Source: Hyphomicrobiales bacterium (GTDB lineage: Bacteria; Pseudomonadota; Alphaproteobacteria; Rhizobiales; Rhizobiaceae). Taken from it: a DNA stretch of 64,000 nucleotides. Shown piece after piece: positions 26,261 to 36,101 of the stretch; within the stretch, counting starts at the first letter, position 1, and each line of letters begins with the position of its first letter. The notes beneath the pieces were generated by a model that saw only the letters and a list, made by a program, of their open reading frames with translations, was not told the DNA's origin and made no database searches. The position numbers were made by a program, and so were the translations under genes. Location: NCBI GenBank assembly GCA_900469345.1, contig UBWZ01000004.1:1-64000 (forward strand), in the 5' to 3' direction.

Positions 26261-28204
26261 ATGGCGCAAAAGACCGGGATCCGGCAGCGCAGTTCCGGTG
26301 CGACGCCGAAACTGCGGCGAGCCGTAAAGGCGGACATGCCGGATTTCGTCGAGCCGCAGCTTGCGACCCTCGCCAAGTCGGCGCCCTCGGGCAAGCGTTG
26401 GCTTCACGAGATCAAGATTGACGGCTACCGGGTCCAGGCCCGCATCGAGGCCGGCGAGGTAAGGCTGTTGACCCGCACGGGGCTCGACTGGACGCACAAG
26501 TTCGGCGAGGACATCGCCGGCGAGCTTACCCCGCTGCCGGTCGAAAGCGCCATCATCGACGGTGAGATCGCGGTCGAGGGCGGCAACGGTGCCACCGATT
26601 TTTCCCTGCTGCAGCAGGACTTGAGCGACGGCCGCAGCGACCGCTTCACCTTCTACGCGTTCGACCTCATCTATCTCGACGGCGAGGACCTGAGGGGCGT
26701 CCCGCTCGAAAAGCGCAAGCAGGCGCTCTCCGGACTTCTCGAGGCTGCTGGCCCGGCGCTGCGCTACAGCGAGCATTTCGGCGACGAAGGCGGGCTCGTG
26801 CTCAAGCATGCCTGCCGGCTCAGCCTCGAAGGCATCATTTCGAAGGTCGCCGATGCGCCCTACAGGTCCGGCCGCGGCCGCGACTGGGTCAAATCGAAAT
26901 GCTCCGCCCGGCAGGAATTCGTCGTCGCCGGCTACGTGCCCTCTTCCGTCAACGGCAAGGCGATCGGCTCGCTGGTGATGGGCTATTTCGACAAGGGCAA
27001 GCTGCGCCACGCCGGCCGGGTCGGCACCGGCTACACGAATGCTGTCGCCCAGTCGCTGTTCCGCGACCTCGATCCTCTGCGCGTCGAGGCAAGCCCCTTT
27101 GATGAAAAGCTGGCGGGCATCGAAAGAAAGGATGTCGTCTTCGTCGAGCCGACCCGCGTGGCGGAAGTCGAATTCCATGGCTGGACGGCAGATGCCCATA
27201 TCCGCCATGCTGCCTTTCGCGGCCTGAGGGACGACAAGCCGGCCGCTGACATCGTGCGGGAGGGAGCCCCGGTGGAGGAAACGCTAGATCACGCCCAGGC
27301 TGCGGCGGCGAAGACGGCGGCCGTCAAGCGGACGGTGGAGCTGACCCATCCCGACCGGATCTACTGGCCGGATGCCGGCGTCACCAAGGGCGGCCTTGCC
27401 GACTACTATGCCGAGGTCTGGCGCCTGATGGCGCCGTTTGTCGTCAACCGGCCCCTGTCGCTGCTGCGCGGGCCGGACGGCATCACCAAGCCGCTGTTTT
27501 TCCAGAAGCACGGCTGGAAGGGCATGAACAAGAACATCATCCTGGAGGCCGATCCCGCCGATCCCGCGGAGGAGGATGTCACCATCCGCAATTTCGATGG
27601 GCTGCTCGGCCTCGTGCAGGGTGGAACGCTCGAAATCCATCCCTGGGGATCGACGCTGGACGATTGGGAAAAGCCCGACATGGTCAATATCGATCTCGAC
27701 CCGGGCGACGGCGTGTCCTGGGCAAAGACGATCGAGGCCGCCCAGCAGGTAAAGCGCCGCTTCGAGGACATGGGGCTGGTTGCCTTCGTCAAGACCTCGG
27801 GCGGCAAGGGCCTTCACGTCGTGGCGCCGGTCAAGCCCAAGGCGGAATGGCCGGACGTCAAGGCCGCGATGAAGGCGTTGGCCGACGGCATGGCGGCGGA
27901 CGAACCGGACAGCTACGTCTCGACCATCACCAAATCCAAGCGCACCGGCAAGATCCTCATAGACTACCTGCGGAATGGCCGCGGCGCGACCGCGGTCGCC
28001 CCCTATTCCACGCGGGCGCGGGCAGGTGCCCCGGTATCCATGCCGATCGCCTGGGAAGAGCTTGGCGAGGCGATCGGGCCGAGCCACTTCACCGTCATCA
28101 ACGCAGCGGCGCGCATTGCCCAGATCGACGCAGACCCCTGGGCCGACTTCCGCAAGGCGCAGGCGCCGATCGAGTTCGCGGCAGCGAAGAAGAAAAAGAA
28201 ATAG
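26261..28204 (+). CDS. ligD: DNA ligase D, ligase-polymerase form without phosphoesterase domain
   Basis: A 647-residue end-joining ligase. The ATP-dependent ligase domain is N-terminal (adenylated Lys52 in EIKIDGYR, then DGEIAVEG, EGIISK, DWVKSKC motifs), an OB-fold follows, and the primase-like polymerase domain occupies about residues 350-640 (LTHPDRIYWPDAGVTK, then IDLDPGDGVSW). The usual N-terminal 3-phosphoesterase domain of long LigD proteins is absent, and the protein is shorter than the 800-plus residues of full LigD. A Lys-rich tail ends the protein. It is translated right after ku. Confidence 0.92.
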   Translation: MAQKTGIRQRSSGATPKLRRAVKADMPDFVEPQLATLAKSAPSGKRWLHEIKIDGYRVQARIEAGEVRLLTRTGLDWTHKFGEDIAGELTPLPVESAIIDGEIAVEGGNGATDFSLLQQDLSDGRSDRFTFYAFDLIYLDGEDLRGVPLEKRKQALSGLLEAAGPALRYSEHFGDEGGLVLKHACRLSLEGIISKVADAPYRSGRGRDWVKSKCSARQEFVVAGYVPSSVNGKAIGSLVMGYFDKGKLRHAGRVGTGYTNAVAQSLFRDLDPLRVEASPFDEKLAGIERKDVVFVEPTRVAEVEFHGWTADAHIRHAAFRGLRDDKPAADIVREGAPVEETLDHAQAAAAKTAAVKRTVELTHPDRIYWPDAGVTKGGLADYYAEVWRLMAPFVVNRPLSLLRGPDGITKPLFFQKHGWKGMNKNIILEADPADPAEEDVTIRNFDGLLGLVQGGTLEIHPWGSTLDDWEKPDMVNIDLDPGDGVSWAKTIEAAQQVKRRFEDMGLVAFVKTSGGKGLHVVAPVKPKAEWPDVKAAMKALADGMAADEPDSYVSTITKSKRTGKILIDYLRNGRGATAVAPYSTRARAGAPVSMPIAWEELGEAIGPSHFTVINAAARIAQIDADPWADFRKAQAPIEFAAAKKKKK

Positions 28205-28205
28205 C

Positions 28206-29320
<1,115 letters not shown>

Positions 29321-29356
29321 TCTGCCATAATCCCGCGGCAATCGGCTGGAACAAAG

Positions 29357-29390
29357 AGGCGACTTCCTGGATAGGAGGTCGCCTTATTTC
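29357..29390 (+). terminator. Hairpin terminator after the 66-aa gene
   Basis: AGGCGAC-TTCCT (29357-29368) pairs with AGGAG-GTCGCCT (29373-29384) with one G-U, 4-base loop, then a T-rich tail. Confidence 0.65.
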
Positions 29391-29514
29391 ATTTCTCTTC
29401 TGTGACTTTTTCGGGATATCCGAACTCGCCCGTGATGATGTAAGGAGAATTTCTGCATTGGCAGGCTGATATTCTCTAGGCGGACGCCTATTGATAATGA
29501 CATCAGAGGTCGGA

Positions 29515-29697
29515 ATGGCGAAACCAGACGCTTCAGTTACAGAACAGGAAACAAAGATCGGGCGGCGCGTGAGCGGCCAGGTCTCCGTTCTCTTGACTGA
29601 AATCGAAAAAGAAGACGTGCCGGACCGCCTGCTCGAGCTTGCTCGCGAACTGCAGAAGGCGCTCAACGAGCGGATCGCGGCCAAGACCGCCAAGTAA
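29515..29697 (+). CDS. Small helical protein, possibly NepR-like
   Basis: A 60-residue soluble protein predicted helical. The sequence IGRRVSGQVSVLLTEIEKED runs into VPDRLLELARELQ, reminiscent of the NepR anti-sigma helix pair (IG..L..Y....E.VPDRF..LL..L), but its inter-motif spacing is about four residues longer than in classical NepR. ATG 29515 follows an AGAGG ribosome site. Given the EcfG-like sigma gene 4 kb upstream, an anti-sigma role is attractive but unproven. It could equally be an unrelated small stress protein. Codon use is unremarkable. Confidence 0.55.
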   Translation: MAKPDASVTEQETKIGRRVSGQVSVLLTEIEKEDVPDRLLELARELQKALNERIAAKTAK

Positions 29698-29900
29698 GAC
29701 TGCCGAAGCCCCGGCCCCGGCCAAAGCGGTCGTCACGAACGCCACCCTCCTCTTCCATGATCGACAGACGTTGGCATCGGCAACGGCGGGCTACGTGCGC
29801 GACTACACCCCACGCCCGTGGCGGCCCCGTGGCCTCGACGTCAGCTGCCGCCGCCGTGCTGCATTAGTTCGGGTGGGCCTCCAAGATCTGTCAATCACTC

Positions 29901-29925
29901 GGAACTTTGCGTCCCTAGTCTTGTT
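29901..29925 (+). promoter_or_regulatory. EcfG-like promoter of the first YciF gene (GGAAC-N16-TGTT)
   Basis: GGAAC (29901-29905) and TGTT (29922-29925), 56 bases before the ferritin-like gene start; one mismatch at the first -10 base. Confidence 0.55.
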
Positions 29926-29980
29926 AGAAGCTCGCAATCCACGCGAATTTTATCAAAAGAACAACTAAGGAGAGTCCCCC

Positions 29981-30478
29981 ATGGCGACCAAGACCCTGAA
30001 CGACCTTTTCCACGAGACCCTCAAGGATATCTACTATGCGGAGCGCCAGATCCTGAAGGCTCTGCCGAAGATGGCCCGCGCCGCCCAGGACGAAAAGCTG
30101 AAGGCTGCCTTCCTGCAGCACAAGGATGAAACCGAAGGCCAGGTCGAGCGCCTGAAGCAGGTGTTCGAAATCATCGGCAAACGCGCCCAGGGCAAGACCT
30201 GCGACGCGATCGAAGGCATCATTTCCGAAGGCGAAGAAATCATGGACGAGTTCAAGGGCACACCCGCTCTGGACGCCGGCCTGCTCGCAGCCGCACAGGC
30301 TGTCGAACACTACGAGATCAGCCGTTACGGCACGCTTCGCGCCTGGGCAAAGCAGCTCGGCATGAACGACGCTGCAGCGCTTCTCGAGGAAACGCTTGCC
30401 GAAGAATCCAAGACCGACGAAACGCTGAGCACGCTGGCCGAAACGGCCGTCAATGCGGCTGCCAAGAAGGCTGCCTGA
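29981..30478 (+). CDS. Ferritin-like YciE/YciF (DUF892) protein
   Basis: A 165-residue four-helix protein of the YciE/YciF family. The DIYYAERQILKALPKMA helix, the QHKDETEGQVERLKQVFE helix and the VEHYEISRYGTL helix carry the Glu/His residues of a di-iron site. The C-terminus is Ala/Lys-rich. The family is tied to osmotic, desiccation and general stress responses; its chemistry is not established. ATG 29981 has an AAGGAGA ribosome site. A strong hairpin follows. Confidence 0.88.
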   Translation: MATKTLNDLFHETLKDIYYAERQILKALPKMARAAQDEKLKAAFLQHKDETEGQVERLKQVFEIIGKRAQGKTCDAIEGIISEGEEIMDEFKGTPALDAGLLAAAQAVEHYEISRYGTLRAWAKQLGMNDAAALLEETLAEESKTDETLSTLAETAVNAAAKKAA

Positions 30479-30502
30479 AGCCCATCGGCATAAAGCCCTC
30501 AG

Positions 30503-30530
30503 GAGAGGGTGCGGTCTGCACCCTCTCTTC
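30503..30530 (+). terminator. Hairpin terminator after the YciF gene
   Basis: GAGAGGGTGC (30503-30512) and GCACCCTCTC (30518-30527) with a 5-base loop and a TTCTTCT tail. Confidence 0.75.
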
Positions 30531-30831
30531 TTCTCCCGATATCCGCGGACGCGTTTCCTTGCAGCCGCAACAGGTGCCACCGTCCCCGGACCAGTTTCGG
30601 CATGCACCGACGGCGATCCCCCATGCCCCTCCGGTGTGATGATAGGACGCAGCCCTAGCCACTAATACGTAGATCGATTTTGTTGCATCCGGCGCGATGT
30701 CGCAGTAGCCTGTTGTCTGTGGCGCCTGCGTCCAGGCCCAACTGCTGATCACTTGCGTTCTCAATTTTATATTGACCGGTTTGAGTGCCGCTCCTGCGTC
30801 CTGCAGGCGGAGCAACTTTTAAATTTTCAGT
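30531..30831. other. Intergenic stretch without a recognisable gene
   Basis: About 300 bases between the YciF terminator and the DUF2934 promoter. It is less GC-rich than its surroundings toward the 3' end. I see no coding frame with a ribosome site, and no obvious repeat. Confidence 0.5.
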
Positions 30832-30856
30832 GGAACTTTCACAGTTTTGCCCCGTT
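30832..30856 (+). promoter_or_regulatory. EcfG-type promoter of the DUF2934 gene
   Basis: GGAAC (30832-30836), 16-base spacer, CGTT (30853-30856), exact consensus, 28 bases before ATG 30884. Confidence 0.8.
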
Positions 30857-30883
30857 GTGGCCCTTGGGCGAATGGAGACGAAG

Positions 30884-31216
30884 ATGGCGGATTCCGACGA
30901 GGATTGGATCAAGAAGCGCGCTTACGAGCTGTGGGAGACGGAAGGTCATCCGTCCGGCAAGGATGCTGAACACTGGGAGCGCGCGCGGCACGAACATGCC
31001 GGGATGAAGACCGCTGCCGACGGCAAGGGAAAGACGAACGGCAAGTCCGCATCGTCGTCGAAGCCGGCGGCAACCCCGAAAGCGGCTGCCAAGCCAGGCA
31101 AGGCTGCAGCTTCCCAGGCGGCGGCTGCCAAGACGCCGTCGAAGCCCGCAAAGCCTGCAGCTGCAGTGGAAACTGCGGATAAGAAGCGCTCCAGGAAGGT
31201 CTCGCCCGCGTCCTGA
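30884..31216 (+). CDS. DUF2934 domain protein with Lys/Ala-rich tail
   Basis: A 110-residue protein. The first 35 residues hold the DUF2934 helix pair (IKKRAYELWETEGHPSGKD, then HWERARHEH). The remainder is a low-complexity Ala/Lys/Pro tail like that of histone H1-like or DNA-binding stress proteins. ATG 30884 has a GGAG site and an exact EcfG promoter. Function unknown; the tail suggests nucleic-acid contact. Confidence 0.8.
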   Translation: MADSDEDWIKKRAYELWETEGHPSGKDAEHWERARHEHAGMKTAADGKGKTNGKSASSSKPAATPKAAAKPGKAAASQAAAAKTPSKPAKPAAAVETADKKRSRKVSPAS

Positions 31217-31517
31217 TCGGCCGGGCAGAACCACTCCGAAAAAGATGATGACGACGGCCCGTGGCGATCGAAATCCGCCGCGGTGAACGCTTATTTATCT
31301 GTTGGACGCTGGAAATGGCATATCTTCTTATTGATCCAAACCTTATTCTAAAATGGAACGGGCCGGACGAACGAAACGTTTCGGGTCGTCTTACCTACGC
31401 ATTGCGGGCCTCGGCATGATCGGCGCTCATGCTCAGCTCGAAAAAATTGTTACTAGTCCTGACCGCAGGATCGGGAGGTCCGTACGGTCGGTCGGCGGGA
31501 ATGGGGAAAAAGCAAAT
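31217..31517. other. glgA leader region
   Basis: Three hundred bases upstream of glgA. They contain an AT-rich patch (31290-31350), an exact EcfG promoter and a leader of about 130 bases. The leader is open in the glgA frame but encodes no glycogen-synthase sequence. Confidence 0.5.
31355..31380 (+). promoter_or_regulatory. EcfG-type promoter upstream of glgA
   Basis: GGAAC (31355-31359), 17-base spacer, CGTT (31377-31380), exact consensus, about 137 bases upstream of the glgA start. Confidence 0.65.
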
Positions 31518-32993
31518 ATGAAGGTCCTGTCGGTCACCTCCGAGATCTTTCCCTTGGTCAAGACCGGCGGCCTCGCAGACGTAACGGGATCGCTTCCCAA
31601 AGCCCTCGTCGCATGCGGCGTCGAGACCACGTCGATCGTGCCGGGCTACCCCAAGGTCATGCAGCTCCTGAAGAATGCGACACCGCTTCTGGTGTTCGAC
31701 GACCTGCTCGGCGTGCGTGCGGCCCTGCTCCACGCCCGCATCGATGACCTCAATCTCTTCGTGCTCGACGCACCGGAACTCTATGATCGCCCGGGCGGAC
31801 CCTATGTGGACGCCAATGGCCGCGATCACGTCGACAACTGGAAGCGGTTTGCTGCCCTGTCGCGGGCGGCGGCGGAGATTGCCGGCGGCATCCTGCCCGG
31901 TTGGGTGCCCGACCTCGTGCACACCCACGACTGGCAGTCGGCCATGACGTCGCTCTACATGCGCGAAATCGGCTGCGCCGTCCCGGTCGTCATCACCATC
32001 CACAACATTGCCTTCCAGGGTCAGTATTCCGCCGACATCCTGCCGGCGATCGGCCTGTCGAGCAGCCACTTCTCGATGAAGAGCCTCGAATACTACGGCG
32101 ATATCAGCTTCCTGAAGGGTGGCCTGGTCACGGCCGACGCGATCACCACCGTCAGCCCGACCTATGCCCGCGAAATCCTAACGCCACGCTTCGGCATGGG
32201 CATGGACGGCATCCTCAACGAGCGCGTCGCAGTCCTGCGCGGCATCGTCAACGGCATCGATCTCGATATCTGGGATCCGGCATCCGATCCGCACCTGCCA
32301 CGCAACTACGACGTCCACAGCCTGCGGCGCAAGCGCGAGATCCGTCATCTCCTGCTGAAGCGCTTCGACCTCGACGACCAGGGGACCGGCCCGGTGTTTT
32401 CCGCCGTCAGCCGACTGACCTGGCAAAAGGGGCTGGACATGCTGGCCGACACGGCCGACGAGATCGTCGAGAACGGTGGCCGGCTGATCATTTTCGGCCA
32501 GGGCGACCCGGACGTCGAGCAAAACCTGATCCGCACCGCCGAACGCTATCCCGGCCGCATGGCGGTTCACATCGGCTATGACGAACCGATCGCCCACCTG
32601 ATCCATGGCGGCTCCGACGCCATCGTCCAGCCGTCGCGCTTCGAGCCCTGCGGCCTGACCCAGCTCTACGCGCTTCGCTATGGTACGGTGCCGGTCGTGT
32701 CTCGCACCGGCGGCCTGTCGGAAACCATCATCGACGCCAACGATGCAGCCATGTCGGCGCGTGTCGCCACCGGCTTCCAGTTCCACCCGGTCACCACCGA
32801 CGGTCTTCGCCTGGCGCTTCGTCGCGCCATGCATGCCTTCATGGAGCCGAAGATGTGGGCCCGCCTGCAGAACCAGGGCATGAAGGCGAAGTTCTCCTGG
32901 GAACGCAGCGCCCAGCAATATGCGACGGTCTATGCCAACATGGTGCGCAAGACCGGTCAGGTGCCCCAGGGGGTTCGCCGCGCCACGTTCTGA
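31518..32993 (+). CDS. glgA: Glycogen synthase (ADP-glucose type)
   Basis: A 491-residue GT5 glycosyltransferase that extends alpha-1,4-glucan from ADP-glucose. It starts MKVLSVTSEIFPLVKTGGLA, where KTGGL binds the donor, and the C-terminal half has EPCGLTQLYALRYGTVPVV with the conserved Glu and the second TGGL motif. ATG 31518 gives the normal family start; the upstream open frame is leader. A perfect terminator follows. glgX is encoded convergently; glgB, glgC and glgP are not in the window, so this is a separate glycogen locus or paralogue. Confidence 0.92.
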   Translation: MKVLSVTSEIFPLVKTGGLADVTGSLPKALVACGVETTSIVPGYPKVMQLLKNATPLLVFDDLLGVRAALLHARIDDLNLFVLDAPELYDRPGGPYVDANGRDHVDNWKRFAALSRAAAEIAGGILPGWVPDLVHTHDWQSAMTSLYMREIGCAVPVVITIHNIAFQGQYSADILPAIGLSSSHFSMKSLEYYGDISFLKGGLVTADAITTVSPTYAREILTPRFGMGMDGILNERVAVLRGIVNGIDLDIWDPASDPHLPRNYDVHSLRRKREIRHLLLKRFDLDDQGTGPVFSAVSRLTWQKGLDMLADTADEIVENGGRLIIFGQGDPDVEQNLIRTAERYPGRMAVHIGYDEPIAHLIHGGSDAIVQPSRFEPCGLTQLYALRYGTVPVVSRTGGLSETIIDANDAAMSARVATGFQFHPVTTDGLRLALRRAMHAFMEPKMWARLQNQGMKAKFSWERSAQQYATVYANMVRKTGQVPQGVRRATF

Positions 32994-33021
32994 CACGCCC
33001 CGATCCCGTCGGATGTCACCG

Positions 33022-33048
33022 AAAACCGGCCGCAAGGCCGGTTTTTTT
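33022..33048 (+). terminator. Rho-independent terminator of glgA
   Basis: AAAACCGGCC (33022-33031) and GGCCGGTTTT (33036-33045), GCAA loop, T-run to 33048. Confidence 0.9.
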
Positions 33049-33101
33049 GTGCGCTGGTGTTTCATGAGGCGGCCTGCCGGGCTGACCGGGAGGCAAACGA
33101 A

Positions 33102-33125
33102 AAGGGCGCCGCGAACGGCGCCCTT
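33102..33125 (-). terminator. Rho-independent terminator of glgX
   Basis: AAGGGCGCCG (33102-33111) and CGGCGCCCTT (33116-33125); read on the minus strand the stem is followed by TTTTCGTTT. Confidence 0.85.
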
Positions 33126-33148
33126 CAAAGCTTTCACGCAATCCGGTC

Positions 33149-35224
33149 TCAGGGTCGGCGGAACAGTGCCAGGCTGCGGCCTTCGAGTTCGAAGTCGCGT
33201 TCCTTGGTGATCACCAGGCCCTTCTTCGAATAGTCGGACGTGGTCATCTCGAGCACCCAGCCACCTTCGCCGAACTGCGGGATCTGGAACGGCACATTGC
33301 CTTCGAACGGATTGAACAGCAGCAGCACGTCGTGCCAGATGCCTTCTTCTTCCTTCAGGTCGCCCCGGCCGATGTAGAGACCGATCGTCGAGCCTTCGTC
33401 CCACTGTTCGGACGTTTGGAAGCCGCCACCGGCATTGAACCACTTGATGTCCATACCATCGCGCCAGTTTTCACGACGCAGCAACGGCTGCTCATGCCGG
33501 AGCTTGATGATCTGGCGGGTAAACTCGCGCAGCTGCTCGTTGGTTTCCGGCAGGTTCTCCCAGGCAACCCACGAAATCTCGCTGTCCTGGCAGTAGCCGT
33601 TGTTGTTGCCGAGCTGGCTGCGACCGAATTCGTCGCCGGCCAGCAGCATCGGCGTGCCGTGCGAGAACAGCAGCGTGGCGAGGAAGTTGCGCTTCTGGCG
33701 CTCGCGCACCGCGTTTATGCCCTCGTCTTCGGTCGGGCCTTCGGCACCGTAGTTGTACGAACGGTTGTCGTTGTGACCGTCGTTGTTGTCTTCGCCGTTC
33801 TCGTCGTTGTGCTTCTCGTTATAGGAGACGAGGTCGTTCAGCGTAAAACCGTCATGAGCGGTGATGAAGTTGACCGACGCCCAGGGACGACGACCGCGCT
33901 GGTCGTAGAGATCCCCGGATCCGAGCAGGCGCGCGGCGAAATCGGTCGTGACGTTGTCGCCCTTCCAGTATTCGCGCACCGTATCGCGGTACTTGTCGTT
34001 CCATTCGGCCCAGCCGGGCGGGAAGCCGCCGACCTGATAGCCGCCCGGACCGATATCCCAGGGCTCGCCGATCAGCTTGACCTTGGACAGCACCGGATCC
34101 TGCGTGATGGCGTCGAAGAAGCCGCCGCGTTCGTTGAAGCCTTCCGGCTCGCGTCCGAGGATCGTGCCGAGATCGAAGCGGAAGCCGTCGATGTGCATCG
34201 CCTCGGCCCAGTAGCGCAGCGAGTCGGTGACCATCTGCAGCACGCGCGGATGCGAGGTGTTGACCGTGTTTCCGGTGCCCGTATCGTTGATGTAGTAGCG
34301 ATGCTGGTCCGGCATGGTGCGGTAGTAGGAGAAGTTGTCGATGCCCTTGAACGACAGGGTCGGTCCAAGCTCGTTCCCTTCCGCCGTGTGGTTGTAGACC
34401 ACGTCGAGAATGACTTCGATGCCGGCATCATGAAAGTTCCGCACCATCTCGCGGAAACCCTGGATGCCCTTTGGTCCGAAGTAGCGCGAGGCGGGCGAGA
34501 AGAAGTTGAGCGTGTTGTAGCCCCAGAAATTCTTCATGCCCCGGTCCAGCAGGTGCTGGTCGTCCGGGAAGTAATGGACCGGCAGCAGTTCGACCGACGT
34601 GATGCCGAGGTTCTTGATGTAGTCGACGGTCGCCTTGTGGCCCATGCCTTCGTACGTGCCGCGCAGGTCGACCGGGACGCCTGGGTTGAGCTGGGTGAAG
34701 CCCTTCACATGCGTCTCATAGACGATCGTCTGCGGCCAGCTGATCTTCGGACGGTTATTGTCGTGCCAGTCGAAATTCGGATCGATGACGACGCCCTTCG
34801 GCGTGAACGGACCGCTGTCCCTCTCGTCGAAGGTCAGATCCTTGTCTTCGGCCAGCAGGTCGTAAGCGAAATGCGCCTCGTTCCACTCGACGTCGCCGAA
34901 CAGCTCGCGCGCATAGGGATCGATCAGCAGTTTGTTCGGGTTGAAACGATGGCCGTTTTCCGGATCGTATGGCCCGTGGACGCGATAACCGTAAAGCGCG
35001 CCGGGCTTCAGGCCGGGAATGTATCCGTGCCAGATCTCGTGGGTGTATTCCGGCAACTCCAGCCGGGCGATCTCCACCTTGCCGCTGCTGTCGTAGAGGC
35101 AAAGCTCGACCCGCTCCGCATGCGCCGAGAAGATTGCGAAATTGACGCCCTCCCCGTCGTAATTGGCCCCGAGCTGGAGCCAGGAGCCAGGTTCGATCGC
35201 AAAATTGGTCGATTTCGTATCCAT
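33149..35224 (-). CDS. glgX: Glycogen debranching enzyme GlgX
   Basis: A 691-residue GH13 isoamylase-type debranching enzyme. An N-terminal CBM48 domain (ANYDGEGVNFAIFSAHAERV) precedes the TIM barrel with VIYNHTAEGNELGP-like region I, the nucleophile motif DGFRFDLGTILG, the acid/base in LIGEPWDIG, and TAHDGFTLND. It cleaves alpha-1,6 branches of limit dextrins left by phosphorylase. ATG 35224 gives the family start. It converges on glgA and has its own terminator. A small gene lies upstream on the same strand. Confidence 0.92.
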   Translation of the reverse strand: MDTKSTNFAIEPGSWLQLGANYDGEGVNFAIFSAHAERVELCLYDSSGKVEIARLELPEYTHEIWHGYIPGLKPGALYGYRVHGPYDPENGHRFNPNKLLIDPYARELFGDVEWNEAHFAYDLLAEDKDLTFDERDSGPFTPKGVVIDPNFDWHDNNRPKISWPQTIVYETHVKGFTQLNPGVPVDLRGTYEGMGHKATVDYIKNLGITSVELLPVHYFPDDQHLLDRGMKNFWGYNTLNFFSPASRYFGPKGIQGFREMVRNFHDAGIEVILDVVYNHTAEGNELGPTLSFKGIDNFSYYRTMPDQHRYYINDTGTGNTVNTSHPRVLQMVTDSLRYWAEAMHIDGFRFDLGTILGREPEGFNERGGFFDAITQDPVLSKVKLIGEPWDIGPGGYQVGGFPPGWAEWNDKYRDTVREYWKGDNVTTDFAARLLGSGDLYDQRGRRPWASVNFITAHDGFTLNDLVSYNEKHNDENGEDNNDGHNDNRSYNYGAEGPTEDEGINAVRERQKRNFLATLLFSHGTPMLLAGDEFGRSQLGNNNGYCQDSEISWVAWENLPETNEQLREFTRQIIKLRHEQPLLRRENWRDGMDIKWFNAGGGFQTSEQWDEGSTIGLYIGRGDLKEEEGIWHDVLLLFNPFEGNVPFQIPQFGEGGWVLEMTTSDYSKKGLVITKERDFELEGRSLALFRRP

Positions 35225-35254
35225 GCAACACCCTGTTTGGAAGATTGCTCCATT

Positions 35255-35280
35255 AATGGTGCGGCACAACAAATCGTTCC
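35255..35280 (-). promoter_or_regulatory. EcfG-like promoter of glgX, one mismatch (GGAAC-N17-CATT)
   Basis: Minus-strand GGAAC (35280-35276) and CATT (35258-35255), 30 bases before the glgX start. Confidence 0.45.
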
Positions 35281-35390
35281 GTCGTTTCGAAAACTATGCG
35301 GCGGCTGTTGCAGGGGTGCTCTCGATGCCGTCCGGCACCGCGTCGTAAGGCGATCGCCAGGCCGCGGATAAACCCGGCGACCCGTCCGGT

Positions 35391-35648
35391 TCAGCCCTTT
35401 GCGGCAGGTGCCCGGCGGCGGAGATCGAGCGAGACCACCTTCTCCACGGCAGCGACATCGTCTGCGACATCGGCGGGGATCGGATCGCCGGCGATTGCCT
35501 GGAGGACCTCGGGTGCAATGCCGCCCTGGTTGATCACGTATTCCAGTGCCTCGCGCGTCTGCCGCTCGGCCTTCAGCTGCGCGTAGAGGGCAAGGATCAG
35601 TCTGTCGCGTACGTCGCGCTCGGTGCCTGAAGTGTCCACTCGAAACAT
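35391..35648 (-). CDS. Hypothetical 85-aa protein
   Basis: Not recognised. A soluble 85-residue protein with a helical centre (RDRLILALYAQLKAERQTRE) and an acidic C-terminal half. ATG 35648 has a perfect GGAGG site, and an EcfG-like promoter lies 29 bases upstream. It is divergent from another small unknown gene and co-oriented with glgX. Likely a stress-induced small protein. Confidence 0.7.
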   Translation of the reverse strand: MFRVDTSGTERDVRDRLILALYAQLKAERQTREALEYVINQGGIAPEVLQAIAGDPIPADVADDVAAVEKVVSLDLRRRAPAAKG

Positions 35649-35676
35649 TACGACCTCCCAATTGAGCTGCCGGGTC

Positions 35677-35701
35677 AACATTCGTTGGCCGCGAATGTTC
35701 C
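35677..35701 (-). promoter_or_regulatory. EcfG-like promoter of the 85-aa gene (GGAAC-N16-TGTT)
   Basis: Minus-strand GGAAC (35701-35697) and TGTT (35680-35677), 29 bases before ATG 35648. Confidence 0.55.
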
Positions 35702-35754
35702 CCCCGGCTGTCCGCGCCCTAGCTTGACAGGGTTAACAAAAGGAGGCGGCAGAC

Positions 35755-36003
35755 ATGACCCCGGAAGAACTCGAAGCGCGCATCAATGCCCACAGGGAAG
35801 TCATTATCGATCTCCTTGCCGCCCTTCTTGGTGACGAGCGGGCGCGCCAGGCCCTGGAACGGCTGGCGGGCGACGAGACGGTCGTGGATTCGGAAGAAGA
35901 TCCGGGCGCCGTACCAGATCGCGCCTTCGCTCTGGAGAGCCTGGCCGCCACGGAGGTCAAGGCGATCCGCGATGCGGCGCGCGCGCGGGCCGCCGCCCAA
36001 TGA
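35755..36003 (+). CDS. Hypothetical 82-aa protein
   Basis: Not recognised. An 82-residue acidic, Ala-rich helical protein beginning MTPEELEARINAHREVIIDL. A GGAGG ribosome site precedes ATG 35755. It has sequence parallels in tone with the divergent 85-aa protein (a leucine-rich helix followed by an acidic linker) but no clear homology. It lies between the two EcfG-type promoters of its neighbours. Confidence 0.7.
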   Translation: MTPEELEARINAHREVIIDLLAALLGDERARQALERLAGDETVVDSEEDPGAVPDRAFALESLAATEVKAIRDAARARAAAQ

Positions 36004-36048
36004 GAATTCATATATAAGGCGTCGCTGCCACGTTTATGGCCAGATTGT

Positions 36049-36074
36049 GGAACCATAATCAGGTCAATCTCGTT
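36049..36074 (+). promoter_or_regulatory. EcfG-type promoter of the membrane microprotein gene
   Basis: GGAAC (36049-36053), 17-base spacer, CGTT (36071-36074), exact consensus, 28 bases before ATG 36102. Confidence 0.8.
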
Positions 36075-36101
36075 TCATTGACTGCAAGGTGGGAGGCAAC
36101 C

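Noticed and set aside
31353..31517. Upstream in-frame extension of glgA
   Set aside because: It encodes no family sequence and spans the EcfG -35/-10 elements, so it is leader.
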